DNA of 64,000 nucleotides from positions 62,001 to 126,000 of the forward strand of contig JAEPQZ010000008.1 in assembly GCA_016758905.1 (NCBI GenBank). The letters are read 5' to 3'. Positions within the stretch are counted from its first letter, which is position 1, and each line of letters begins with the position of its first letter. The notes beneath the pieces were generated by a model. It saw nothing but the letters and a program-made list of their open reading frames with translations. It searched no databases and was not told the DNA's origin. The stretch comes from Umbelopsis isabellina. Lineage: Eukaryota; Mucoromycota; Umbelopsidomycetes; Umbelopsidales; Umbelopsidaceae. The translations under genes were made by a program, and so were the position numbers. Below, one piece after another: positions 54,411 to 64,000 of the stretch.

Positions 54411-56387
54411 ATGAACATACTCCAAGCAAAATCCCGGGCTCTCAACGAAGACTACTACAGTCATATCGACGCTCTCGATAGCCTGAACGCTGCACTACAC
54501 CGTGAGCTACCATTAATAGCACAAGATCAAAAACTGGATTCCATTCAAGTCTCGGCAGTTCATGAATACATTAACGACAGAGGTACAGTCTTTTTCCAGG
54601 ATACAGTCATGGGATATAAACGTAAATGATATTAACATAATACCATCACACGGCATAGTTACTCTCTTTCGATTCTTGAAGCATTGTGAATTTATAGTAC
54701 CGACCGCACTGGCCCTTATGTTGGCAACAATACAATGGCGCTTGAAAGAAAACGTCGATTCTATACGCTTTGACAGTCTACCAAAAGAGCTTTTAGAAAG
54801 TGGGCTTGTATTTTTTCGAAACTATGACAAGCTCAATCGACCCATCGCTTTCGTGCGACTACGTCAGTTCCCAAAGTTCAGTCAAGGCAGCTTGCTTGAT
54901 AATATCAAGCCTTTGCTTATATATGTTCTGGAAACTGCTCGTAAGTTGACGAGAGACCTTACAAAACAAAGAGAACAAGAAAATACACCACAGCCTCTCT
55001 CGTCACAGATCGCTGTGATTATCGACATCAAAAGTGCACCGTTTTTGCCTTTGGTAAGTTACTCTCCGGTAATGCGGAGTAAAAAAGCCGTCACACACTC
55101 ACCATTTATTGTCATTTATGGTTGTAATCCCATCTAGGACGCCGAGTTGCCTGGCGCTTTGATGGACATCATGGATAATAGATATCCAGGATTTGTAGGA
55201 AGTGTGTATGTCCTAAACTATGGGTGGATGTATTCAGGTATATGGCAAATGGTCAAATTACTGCTTTCTGAAGACGCCAAGTCTCGCATCAGCTTCCCTA
55301 GTGCGGCAGAAGTTCAAAAAGTCATTGACCCAACAGATCTCTTGATAGGTAAGTTGCAACTTCCAGTATGTTATAATTTTTCATTGCAAAGATAATAACT
55401 GCATTTACAGACTTGGGTGGATTGGATGACTACGAATGGAGTCGCGAGAGTGATTTGGCGCTGCAGAAATACGGCACTAAATCTACTCTGGAAGAACTCT
55501 CTTCCAAACACATCTCACCAACAGAACAATTACCATCTCCAATTCCATCACCTCCTATGATATCAAGATCCAACTCCAATGCCTCAATGTTGTCATCAGA
55601 CATATGGTTTGATGCCACGTCTGAACAGCGACCGAGATCATCGTCCTTGATATCGACCAACTCGGTCTATATGTCTCCCAGATCAATGTCCATTGCTTCA
55701 AGTGGCTATGGAACTCCTACAATAGGTAGCCCATACCTTCTTCCAATAGCCCGCAGGGCATATGATTCCATACCGCCAGCCATCACGCCATCTGCTGTAT
55801 CGCGGCCATATACAGGCTTGCATACAGGATTGGCTTTCTTGACATCATTATTCACTAGAGCAAACAGTAACACGCAAAATCAAAATCAAATTACTCCAAT
55901 ATCAGCACATATACTTTCCGATCGACTGCATACACTACAGGATGATCAGTTATTGCAATTCGAGATGCTTCCAGAAGCACATCACGCATCTCAGAATCAG
56001 CCTCCCTCTCACATCATCATTCGCACTGCCCGATTCCCCAACCTCCTATCCCCCTCGCATCCACAGTCACCGTATGTAACGCATCCAATCACATCTCAAT
56101 TGATCCGTGCCGAAAGAAGGATAACACGGACTGCAAGGAGAATGTTCCGTATGACGTTCAAGTTCAATGGAGCGTTTTATTGGATGGTGTTGTATTTGTT
56201 GCTGAGAGGAGGTTTAGAAGATGTTGTAAAGGTGACAACCGAGACACTAGTTCAAGTCGTTGTTGGAGGCAACTCGGCTAGTGCTGGAATTGGTTCACAC
56301 GTTAATATGAGGCGTGGCGTAATTTGGGGTAGTGCTGGAGCAGCAGTCGCTGGATTGATCGGTTTGACACTTGGTTCTGGCTATTAA
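54411..56387 (+). CDS. CRAL-TRIO (Sec14-like) lipid-binding protein with C-terminal membrane segments
   Basis: Four exons: 54411-54582, 54659-55053, 55138-55348, 55411-56387, giving 584 residues. The CRAL-TRIO N-terminal helices include VTLFRFLKHCEFIVPTAL. The lipid-binding domain shows GLVFFRNYDKLNRPIAFVRL, a strand IAVIIDIKSAPFLPL, and the gate region NRYPGFVGSVYVLNYGWMY, a Sec14-type signature. A Ser/Pro-rich linker of 150 residues follows. Near the C-terminus FYWMVLYLLLRGG and a Gly/Ala-rich WGSAGAAVAGLIGLTLG look membrane-embedded. This suggests a tail-anchored lipid transfer protein at an organelle contact. Ligand unknown; phosphatidylinositol is usual in the family. Phases agree. Confidence 0.88.
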
Positions 56388-56541
56388 GTAACCCTCTACC
56401 CTTTTACAACCTTGTACATTTGTAACAGTCACGTTTTTATGAATAAAAAAGTTTAATAGCGCACGACGAGCCAAATTTTTTTTAGGAAAAAGTTGTAGCT
56501 TGTACTCTGTATCTGTCCCAGGACGGGAGTTGACCGTTTGC

Positions 56542-58179
56542 ATGTCCGGAATCATCGATGCATTTGGATTCAAATCTCGACATACTTTGTATTCTGGAAC
56601 CATAACTGGTGACCCAACTCTAAAGGACTCTAATGCCAATAAACGATATATCCAGAAACGATTATTAGACTGCTTTTTACTCCGAAAGCACAAGGAAGCT
56701 TTATTGCTGTTGGACGCTTTACTCGTTGATAGAGATGAGAAAATCAATATTTACTGGAAGGTAGTGTATCTAGCAACTTTTATGGACGAAATGACCGAGA
56801 TGACTCAACATTGTCAAACTTTCAGGCGCTCGCAGGCTTGGTGCTGGACTTGTTCCCTGATCGTGCAGAACAAGTGCTAGGCGGATCATTTAATTCATTG
56901 CATCCGGTAAGATAAGCGATGACGAGTCGAGTGTCATAATGGACAGAGAGTTAACATGAGGCTCTAGATGATGGCCAACGACGTTAAAGATCAAGCTCAA
57001 AACGCTATGCTCCGATACTTGGCGTCTAAAGGCAACCACAAGGATGTGCTGGAATGGTTACAGATGCATAATAACTTGAAGAACACAACCGCACAGAAAG
57101 TCGCTGCTCTGTCCAGTCTTAAACAGATTGATCCAGATTGGAACACCATTGAAAGTACGAAGAAGGTCCATCCTGCTGCTGTAGCTAAACTTTTGGGGAC
57201 TGACGATCCGGACAGTGAGCAAGACAGCTCTGATTCAGAAGTCGATGGCGATGAAGACAACGGGAAAAATGAAGATAGACCACACGAAACTATGATGGCC
57301 GAAAAGAAAAGAAAACACAGTGCAGATCATGGGCAGACGGCGAGAGATAATACCCGTGATGGAAAGAAAAAAAGGAAGAAACGGAGACAATATTCAAGTG
57401 ATGTTGAGGAGGATACTGATGAAGATTATGTTGAAGACCCCGATCGAATAAGCAAAGAAACGGGCTGGTCAATGCCACCTCGCACGTTTCATTTTAATAT
57501 GAAGGGTGCAAATGATGTATTTGTGATAAGAGCTCTTAATCATGCTGGTAAAGATTGCTCGGATTTGGGTGCTGTCAAACTTCGCTTGAAGGCAAGTAGT
57601 GATCCCTGACGAGTATAGAAAATCGAAAAGGATTATGGGCTAATGTTTATGATATAGGCACTTTCTGCAGTAATCCATGGAAGGTTCAAGAGTGAGGATG
57701 CAGCAGAACAGGCAATAGTTGACTTTTACGATGCCCTGCAGACAGCTATGGATCAATCTGTCGACAACTTGCCGTTAATCCGAATATTATTACCCTACTT
57801 CTCGCATTACTCGGAGGAATGGTTCGAGCTCATGAAACGCCATTGTCGGGTGGATCCTGCTGGCGACGTGAACATGATCAAACGTCTCGAACATCGATGT
57901 AGAAAACTACTTAAATCGGCAAACCATGAGCCAGATCAGGAAAAATACACTAATACCATGGTAGAACTGTTACTGGAGCGAATTGGTTATGCATGCTATG
58001 ATCAATGGACTTTGAACAAGACAATACAATGGCTAGACCTCTGCGGACCCAATGTAAGACGTAGGGTTTGTCGTCGAGAGGCATGGATTTACCGATTTCT
58101 GCAGGCAGAATGTCAGCGGGCTCCACCAGATACCGTCTCACTTATAGAAAAGTTACAAAAGTACTTTAAAAAACCATGA
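56542..58179 (+). CDS. Helical-repeat nuclear protein, possibly an RNA polymerase I core factor (RRN11/TAF1A-like)
   Basis: Four exons: 56542-56760, 56826-56906, 56968-57591, 57658-58179, giving 481 residues. The N-terminal half reads as helical hairpins (QKRLLDCFLLRKHKEALLLL, AMLRYLASKGNHKDVLEWL), the style of TPR proteins and of RRN11/TAF1A of the Pol I core factor. A middle segment alternates acidic (SEQDSSDSEVDGDED) and basic (KKKRKKRRQ) runs, typical of nucleolar proteins. The last 170 residues are again helical with several Cys, ending LIEKLQKYFKKP. The Pol I assignment is a weak inference. The third intron uses a GC donor (GCAAGT); no GT donor nearby keeps the frame. Confidence 0.7.
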
Positions 58180-58347
58180 TACCCAATAAACAAGGTTTAA
58201 TATTTTCAATTGCTCCCTTATTCATTGGCCCTAAAGGCTTGTTATGTGGATTTTTTCAAAGAAGGGGATCGAGGGTGAAAGGTGGCAGCTGGCAACCAAA
58301 ATAAATTATGTTCCTGAAAAGGTTCTCCCATCCTCTTTCTTATTGCC

Positions 58348-59244
58348 ATGAGCCAATCTCCTCGACGATTATCTATATCTCGCATAAGAAAGTTTGAATA
58401 TGAGTTGACAGCTCCACCTACTCCAATACCATCGCCTCCACAGACATTACTCCAACCTCCTCCCCTCAAAGCATCTACATCCGAGCGGTCACTGCGGGTG
58501 AAGCATGAGTTACAGGCTCATCTACAACAGATCGTCTCCAAGCTCGACCTATACAAGAGTGAGCTAAGCATTGCTACAACACAACAAGAAGAACATGAGA
58601 ACAAGTGTATAATAGAGAAAAAGAAGACGGCAGATTTACGACAACGGGTGTCTCAGCTCTCGGCTGGTCTGGAGAGCAAGCAGGCTCAACTAGAGGAGAT
58701 ACGTCGGACGACGTCGGATGCAGAAGACCGCGTGCGGTCACTACGAGAGCGGGTTACGCATTTACGATCTGGACAAATGGACAGCGACGAACGCGAAGTG
58801 TATATCATAAAGGAAACTGAGCGATACCGAGAAATGAAGCAAATGACTGAAAATCGCCTGGTGGCAGCGGGCAGTTCATTAGACCGACTGAAACATCGGT
58901 ATGAAATAGAGATGTCACATTTAACGCAAGAGTTGAATCGATTGAGAGCACTTTGTCAACATAAGCGTCTAGCGGCGCAATTTAGCATGATGGAATCGGA
59001 GAGGTTGATCTCTTCAATGTTAGAGGAGCAGGAATATGCTCGGCAAGGCGTGACTGAGGCATATCAACAATTAGCCGACAAGGATCATCAAATTCAAAAC
59101 TTGGCTCTCAAGGACATACAGACCCTACAAAACAATATTGCCGTTTGGGATACGGCGGATACCCAGCTAGGTCAGCAGGTCCGTGAATGTCTACGAAACA
59201 TGCAAAGTTTGAGCAATCGAATACGGATATATCAACAAGTTTAA
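58348..59244 (+). CDS. Short coiled-coil protein of unknown function
   Basis: Intronless, 298 residues. The first 50 residues are Pro/Ser/Thr-rich (TAPPTPIPSPPQTLLQPPP). From residue 50 to the end it is nearly all coiled coil, rich in Gln, Arg, Glu and Leu (SLRERVTHLRSG, LTQELNRLRALCQHKRL). No catalytic motif is present. It could be a centrosome, kinetochore or trafficking component; the sequence does not decide. It starts 168 bp after the previous gene on the same strand, and its 3' end converges with the SIP5-like gene. Confidence 0.85.
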   Translation: MSQSPRRLSISRIRKFEYELTAPPTPIPSPPQTLLQPPPLKASTSERSLRVKHELQAHLQQIVSKLDLYKSELSIATTQQEEHENKCIIEKKKTADLRQRVSQLSAGLESKQAQLEEIRRTTSDAEDRVRSLRERVTHLRSGQMDSDEREVYIIKETERYREMKQMTENRLVAAGSSLDRLKHRYEIEMSHLTQELNRLRALCQHKRLAAQFSMMESERLISSMLEEQEYARQGVTEAYQQLADKDHQIQNLALKDIQTLQNNIAVWDTADTQLGQQVRECLRNMQSLSNRIRIYQQV

Positions 59245-59544
59245 TACGCATAATAAGCAAATATAAAGAACCGAGTATGAAAACAAAAATACCACGTTTC
59301 GAATAAAAGAAAAAACACCAATATTGTAGACGATAAACACTAGTGGAGGTGCCAAAGTACAGCGTGGTAAAAACAGTAAGTAGGAAATATTGATTAAAAG
59401 GGGTGTCAGATGTTCGCATGAGTAGTAAATGTCTGGGTGGACGGTCTTCACGTCGGATGATAACGTCGGATGATAGCCATTCATGCTAGTAGTATGGTAC
59501 ATAAAAATCTATAAGAGAGAGGAGAGGACAATATCAAAACTACC
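59245..59544. other. Convergent 3' flanks
   Basis: AT-rich 300 bp between the stop codons of the coiled-coil (plus) and SIP5-like (minus) genes. No gene seen; small minus-strand frames here are chance. Confidence 0.45.
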
Positions 59545-60939
59545 TCATAGCTCGAGAGGTTGACCTTGAAGGGACTGATTTGTATCAGGTGAAGTGGAAC
59601 CCGCTGTGGACTCGGAACTGTCAGTTGACTGTTCCATTAGTGACAATCTGATAGCTTCCATGACCTTGAGTTATAACATAAGTTTATGATGGGGATTCGC
59701 TTTCCACACTAAAAAGTAATTAATTTGCCTACCATCAACTCCTCGAGATCCATATTCATTTGCCGCACTGCAGTTAAATAATCACGATAATCCCGCCCAG
59801 CGGATGTGAAATGACCAACATCACCACCATTAGGCCGAACAACGATTCGTCGAGTTGAACCAGTAGCAGAACTTATTCCTGCATCACGTTGGTGGTGATG
59901 ATGTCGTGTTGAACGTATGCGGGTATGTTGAGGTCGAATGCGGTCGATGGTGACAACGCCGTGTTCACCAGCGCTGCAATCCATGCTCTCGCCATCCTGT
60001 TATTCGGTTGCAAGTTAGCAGAAACAGGTATGATGATCATATCGAAAGCAATTTTAGCTATAACTTACCATGGATGATGGTGGATGGTACTCTATGCCAA
60101 AATTGGACTCAACACAAAAGGGGCATGTTGCTGCTGTCAGCCCGGATTCGGGGGCTCGAATGTGTACAAAGCACTCTGTGCATATTGGTTGATGGCAGCA
60201 TCTAGCATAATTAATGTTGGGAGGATAGTACTAAAATAAAATGAATTAGAGTTTTAGCGCCAGGATGATAAATCAACACCTTGCAGACAATCATTTACCA
60301 AAAAGCAGATTGGGCACTCGACAGCATCTTTGTAGACGGGAGGTTGTTGTGGTGAGAAGCTTTTTCGGTGGGGTCGATATTTTGACCATAATAACATTTT
60401 TGGATGCATGAAGATCAGACTTTGATGTGATCCGGGCTTTTCTTGTATTTTAGAGCCAATTGATTCGTCTACTTCACTTGATGCATTGCTGTCGATAGGG
60501 TTCAAATCCTGTTGACCTTTAAACAGAGAATTGAGGAAAAACGTTAGTACTGGATATGCCATTTTCAGTAAGTCTACATGTGTTGGTGACTAACCTCGGT
60601 AAAATGGAGCCATGCGTCGTTGCAAGATCAGATTGCGGACGGTTGGATAGTCATAATCGTGAATGGCTGAGGCATAAATGCCAGTGGGTATAAGCGATCC
60701 ATTGTCCAAGGCTTGGGATGCGTCCTTTGAAGGATGCAAGCCCATGAATTCAATACAAGAGTTTGATGGTCAAAGCGAATTGAATTACCTTGGGGATAAA
60801 AAATTTCTTGAATGGGTTCAGTTTTGCGGGAGGCGCTTTGGGCGGCAGGACCAGCCAGGTTGTGCCGGCTCGGAGATAAGACAAGGCGAGGTTTTTTGTT
60901 TGCTTTGGAATCTCGTTTTCTAAACAGTTTTTCTGACAT
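59545..60939 (-). CDS. SIP5: SIP5-like zinc-binding protein
   Basis: Six exons on the minus strand: 60939-60789, 60741-60595, 60516-60299, 60230-60069, 59996-59733, 59664-59545, giving 353 residues. The SIP5 signature is a RING-like zinc module: VECPICFLYYPPNINY, RCCHQPICTECFVHI and ATCPFCVESNFGI. It is preceded by the conserved RNLILQRRMAPFYRGQQDL. Yeast SIP5 binds Snf1 kinase and its phosphatase and is linked to glucose signalling; ubiquitin-ligase activity is unproven. The junction of exons 1 and 2 is anomalous: the family reading PQG-LHPSKDASQ requires a 47-nt intron (60788-60742) with a GT donor but ending in GG, where AG would need one base difference. The other four introns are canonical. 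Confidence 0.87.
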
Positions 60940-63111
60940 TGCTGCCCCTTTTTCTTCAATTCAATTCAATTCACTTCACCAACCACAATCGCCAACCATT
61001 TCGTACTCAAAACCATCACCGCCTACAAAACCTATACGGCGAAAGCTGTCTATACCACAGCAGCAGCAGCCAGACTATGCTGCTCTGACTGGCCCACAGT
61101 CGCCGTCTGACCAAGACCGGCCACCAAGCTCGGCATTTCTGAATCGCTTGGCCGAGAGCATGCGAGATAAAAGAAGTCTTTTGGAGGTACGGAAAGACGA
61201 GTTCATGTCAGAGACGTTGCCGGAATGGAAAGTCAGAAGTGCAGAGTTTAGCAGTATGGCTAAAGAAACAAGCATGGAGTGGGGTAAACGAGGCCGCGAT
61301 ACGATAGACCGCTGGAAAAAGGACAGAATGAGTAAGTTGGCCTCACTTGCTTCAAGTTGTCATGGAATGCAAGTATTAATTCGCTTTACTTTCAAAAACA
61401 AGGCGACTCCATTCCTGCAACTTCCCCGTCTTATTTATCGACGTTCCCATCACTTTCTGCAAGTGAGCCTTCGTCCCCTAGAGGGTCTGTTGACGAATTG
61501 CATATATTTGGATGTTCGTTAGAGTCTGCGGTGGATATGACTCGCCTGTCAGAGAATGATCATGTTCCTGGCATAATTCGTAGATGTATTGACTATCTGG
61601 ATGAATACGGTTGGTTACATCATCATTGTGCTCCTCGAAAATTTACCACACCAGAAAAACTCATATTTCCCGCAATTCCCGCACAGGCATTGATGAAGTT
61701 GGTATATATAGGTAAGTGGCTACAAATGACATTGGCTATACGTTGTCATACACAATCATAATCCTAACTGGGTGCTTAGAATCTCGGGAGGAGCTACAAC
61801 TGTAAATAAGCTGCGCACGATATTTGATAGTGGTTTGTAAATTTCTACTTGCGCAGCTTTGTCACACAGAACTCCTTTGTTAATTTTTGGTCTTGATTTT
61901 TAGCATCGGATGTCGACTTTCGAGGAACCAACGAGGACCCACATGCCGTCAGTGCCTTACTCAAAATGTATCTTCGACAATGTAAGTAGTTGAGAAATTG
62001 CAAAATCACCTAGCAGTGGGGTTTTTGTTTTACTCAAATGTTTGGTTTAATAGTGCCAGAGCCAATCATACCTGCACCCCTGGCTCGAGAAATGCATGAA
62101 GCCATCAAGCAGACGACGGAAGCCGAAAATGACAATCTTAATCCGGCTGCTGATGCACCAATCGTCTCACCTAACTGTATCAAAGCCATCGCATTAATAA
62201 CGCAAAAATTACCACCATCCAACTTCCATGTACTAAAGTGTTTGTGTTGGCACTTGAAGCGAATTGCTAACAATGATCAAGTGAACCGAATGAATACGTC
62301 TAACCTCGGGCTTATATTTATACCGACATTGGGAATCGGGAGAGTCATGTTTCACTGTTTTGTAGAACACGCTGACCAGATATGGGGTCCATCTAGTCCT
62401 ACAATACCAACAAAGAAGCAGCCACCAGTTCTTCCCAGAAGACCAACGCAAAACATCAACAAATCAATGATTGGTAGACCTCAACCCCTCGACACTACGA
62501 ATATGCCACCACAGTGGACGGACGTCACGTTAGCTGAGCCTAGTAAACCCAGTATTCCCAGCAAAAAGAATGACCAAGAGATTGCTGAGCTCAGGGAGAT
62601 GTTTGAAAGAGATTTTGGACCAAGCATCAATAGTGGAGCTAGGAAGATGAAGACTCCACCAGAAAAGCCCCAACGGTCACCCAGGCCCGAAAGTCCTGGT
62701 GGTGTGTACAATAGCATGGATAGTACCATACGGGGAAATAGCGATTTGCGGCCTTTTCTGGGTGGTACATTCCGTACCGCTAGTCCGTCCAACTTGAACG
62801 ACCGGGAAAATTCATTACCAATCGGACGTTCCCCGCAACGGTCACCATCAGTTGGGTCATCCATGATGAGCGATAATTCTCCAACCAACGGCAAAGCAGC
62901 TTTAGACTACTTCAAATCATCTCCAAAAAGTGTCAATTCTGTTCATTTGCGACAGAAATCTGCAAACCAAGCGTCGGTTCGTCAGTTCTCGGATTCCAAT
63001 ACCAAGCCGAGATCCAAATCTGTATCGGCTACCGAAGCGGAAAGACCAGCACGCAGCAGCAAAGGTGGAAGGGTGATGGCCATGGGTAGCTACTTTGAAA
63101 ATCGCCAATAA
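60812..63111 (+). CDS. RhoGAP-domain protein (start uncertain)
   Basis: Exons: (60812 or later)-61331, 61403-61609, 61687-61711 (25 nt), 61780-61832, 61904-61981, 62054-63111; about 646 residues at most. The RhoGAP domain: VPGIIRRCIDYLDEYG, then GIDEVGIYRISGG with the catalytic Arg, then TTVNKLRTIFDSASDVDF, AVSALLKMYLRQLPEP, LPPSNFHVLKCLCWHLKRI and NRMNTSNLGLIFIPTL. The catalytic loop is recovered only by splicing the 25-nt exon. N- and C-terminal flanks are Pro/Ser-rich. The first in-frame ATGs are 60812, which lies antisense to SIP5 exon 1, and 61160. Protein-like sequence already precedes 61160, so an upstream exon or a non-ATG start is possible. It stimulates GTP hydrolysis by a Rho/Cdc42-type GTPase. 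Confidence 0.85.
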
Positions 63112-63269
63112 TCCACATTTCAAATCATTTGTATTCTATATAAACCTTCATTCATCAGATCAGAAAATGTATAAATTGAGTTGCGGGATTTTCCGCCATG
63201 AAAGGAATACAATTATCATTAGCATCAAAGCCAAACTCTTCCTTTATCCTTTTCTCACACTATTTTAAT

Positions 63270-64000
63270 ATGAAGTTGGAAGTGTACCCTGATGATGATA
63301 GATTTCTGTTAGGCGAAGGCCCTCTATATGATGAGGAAACCGATGAGTTACACTGGATCGACATCACAGGCTGTGCTATATTCACACACCGTCACGGAGA
63401 GCCCACTGTTCGCTACGACATTGGCGAGAAGCCCGGCGTGATAGCTGTACGGTCCAAGGGAGGCTTTGTGGTTGCTTCCAAGAACGGATTCTCTTTCTTA
63501 AAAGATGGAAAGCTCGATCATATTGTGAGTCCCTTTGGCAAAGACCATCCTATTCTTCGTATGAACGACGGTGCTGTGGACTGTAAAGGTGAGAGCAATG
63601 CCGCGGATCGACCCGAATGTCAAAACTTGGTAGTTGTACTAACACGCAATTCTGTTTTATCAGGTCGCTTCTGGGCTGGTAGCATGGCTGATGTCGAAGA
63701 GCATCACGATGCTAACAAGAATCGCGGTATCCTGTATAGGTTGGACCCTGACTTGACTTGTCACGCCATGGATGACGGCATAGGCATTGTAAATGGTAAG
63801 ATATGCTCAGGACAAACACTTCCTCAAATCATTCTATCACGCAATGACCTTCTTCCTACTGCCTTTGCTGATATTTTATGTTTAATAGGAGTGTGCTGGT
63901 CGCCTGATAACAGTGTCATGTACATGGCTGATTCCGAGGACAAGAAAATATATATTTATGATTTTGATGCAGAATCTGGCAATATCAGCAACAAACGTTT
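63270..64000 (+). CDS. SMP-30/gluconolactonase/regucalcin family protein (3' end beyond window)
   Basis: Three exons are visible (63270-63588, 63664-63795, 63889 onward) and the coding sequence is still open at the window end, about 187 residues in. Six-bladed propeller lactonase family; members hydrolyse sugar lactones such as gluconolactone in a metal-dependent way. Motifs: LLGEGPLYDEETDELHWIDI with the metal-binding Glu, MNDGAVDCKGRFWAGSMAD with Asn/Asp ligands, and IVNGVCWSPDNSVMYMADSE with the next Asn and Asp. No signal peptide, so it is probably cytosolic. Phases agree. No single long open frame displays the gene. Confidence 0.9.
   Translation, partial: MKLEVYPDDDRFLLGEGPLYDEETDELHWIDITGCAIFTHRHGEPTVRYDIGEKPGVIAVRSKGGFVVASKNGFSFLKDGKLDHIVSPFGKDHPILRMNDGAVDCKGESNAADRPECQNLVVVLTRNSVLSGRFWAGSMADVEEHHDANKNRGILYRLDPDLTCHAMDDGIGIVNGKICSGQTLPQIILSRNDLLPTAFADILCLIGVCWSPDNSVMYMADSEDKKIYIYDFDAESGNISNKR

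Noticed and set aside
60490-60515. tRNA B-box-like GGTTCAAATCC
   Set aside because: It lies inside a SIP5 coding exon, and no A-box, acceptor stem or polymerase III terminator accompanies it.

Overview
The window is eukaryotic and very probably from an early-diverging filamentous fungus of the Mucoromycota. This is inferred from gene content and architecture, not from a search. Genes are dense and on both strands. Introns are mostly 55-100 nt with GT-AG ends and CTAAC/CTAAT-like branch sites. Families include alternative oxidase, Zn2Cys6 regulators with an RRGPPK linker, a LisH/LUFS (FLO8-type) regulator, and CDC24. Joined exon models were built by hand from reading frame, splice signals and protein family. 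No transposon, retroelement, tRNA, rRNA or CRISPR array was recognised.

Layout. 1-16.9 kb: the 3' end of an unrecognised gene, succinyl-CoA ligase alpha, endonuclease V (minus), the LUFS regulator, CIA2, alternative oxidase and XRN1. 17-29 kb: a Zn2Cys6 regulator, a tail-anchored heme oxygenase with N-terminal Cys-Pro repeats, an orphan secreted peptide, a membrane protein sharing a 51-bp head-to-head promoter with a coiled-coil protein, and TMEM18. 29-37 kb: a STE20-like kinase (minus), a mitochondrial PP2C of the pyruvate dehydrogenase phosphatase type, and a second Zn2Cys6 regulator.

37.7-43.05 kb: a tandem array of five intronless paralogues of an unrecognised protein family, four with a clear TATA box 45-70 bp before the start. 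Two subfamilies alternate (A-B-A'-A-B) and the third copy is C-terminally truncated. This is the strongest candidate for undescribed biology here. Its fold vaguely resembles a degenerate PD-(D/E)XK nuclease, which is inference only.

43.3-64 kb: a tiny three-exon YOS1 gene, glyoxalase I (minus), an orphan multipass membrane protein (minus), an HRP1-like two-RRM protein, CDC24, a CRAL-TRIO protein, a possible RNA polymerase I factor, a short coiled-coil protein, a SIP5-type zinc-binding protein (minus) head-to-head with a RhoGAP, and the 5' part of an SMP-30/gluconolactonase gene cut by the window end.

Most genes are housekeeping functions without obvious operon-like logic. Recurrent features are CACGTG E-boxes 60-100 bp upstream of several starts, two GC-AG introns with the same GCAAGT donor, very small exons (17-41 nt), and one intron whose acceptor reads GG instead of AG.
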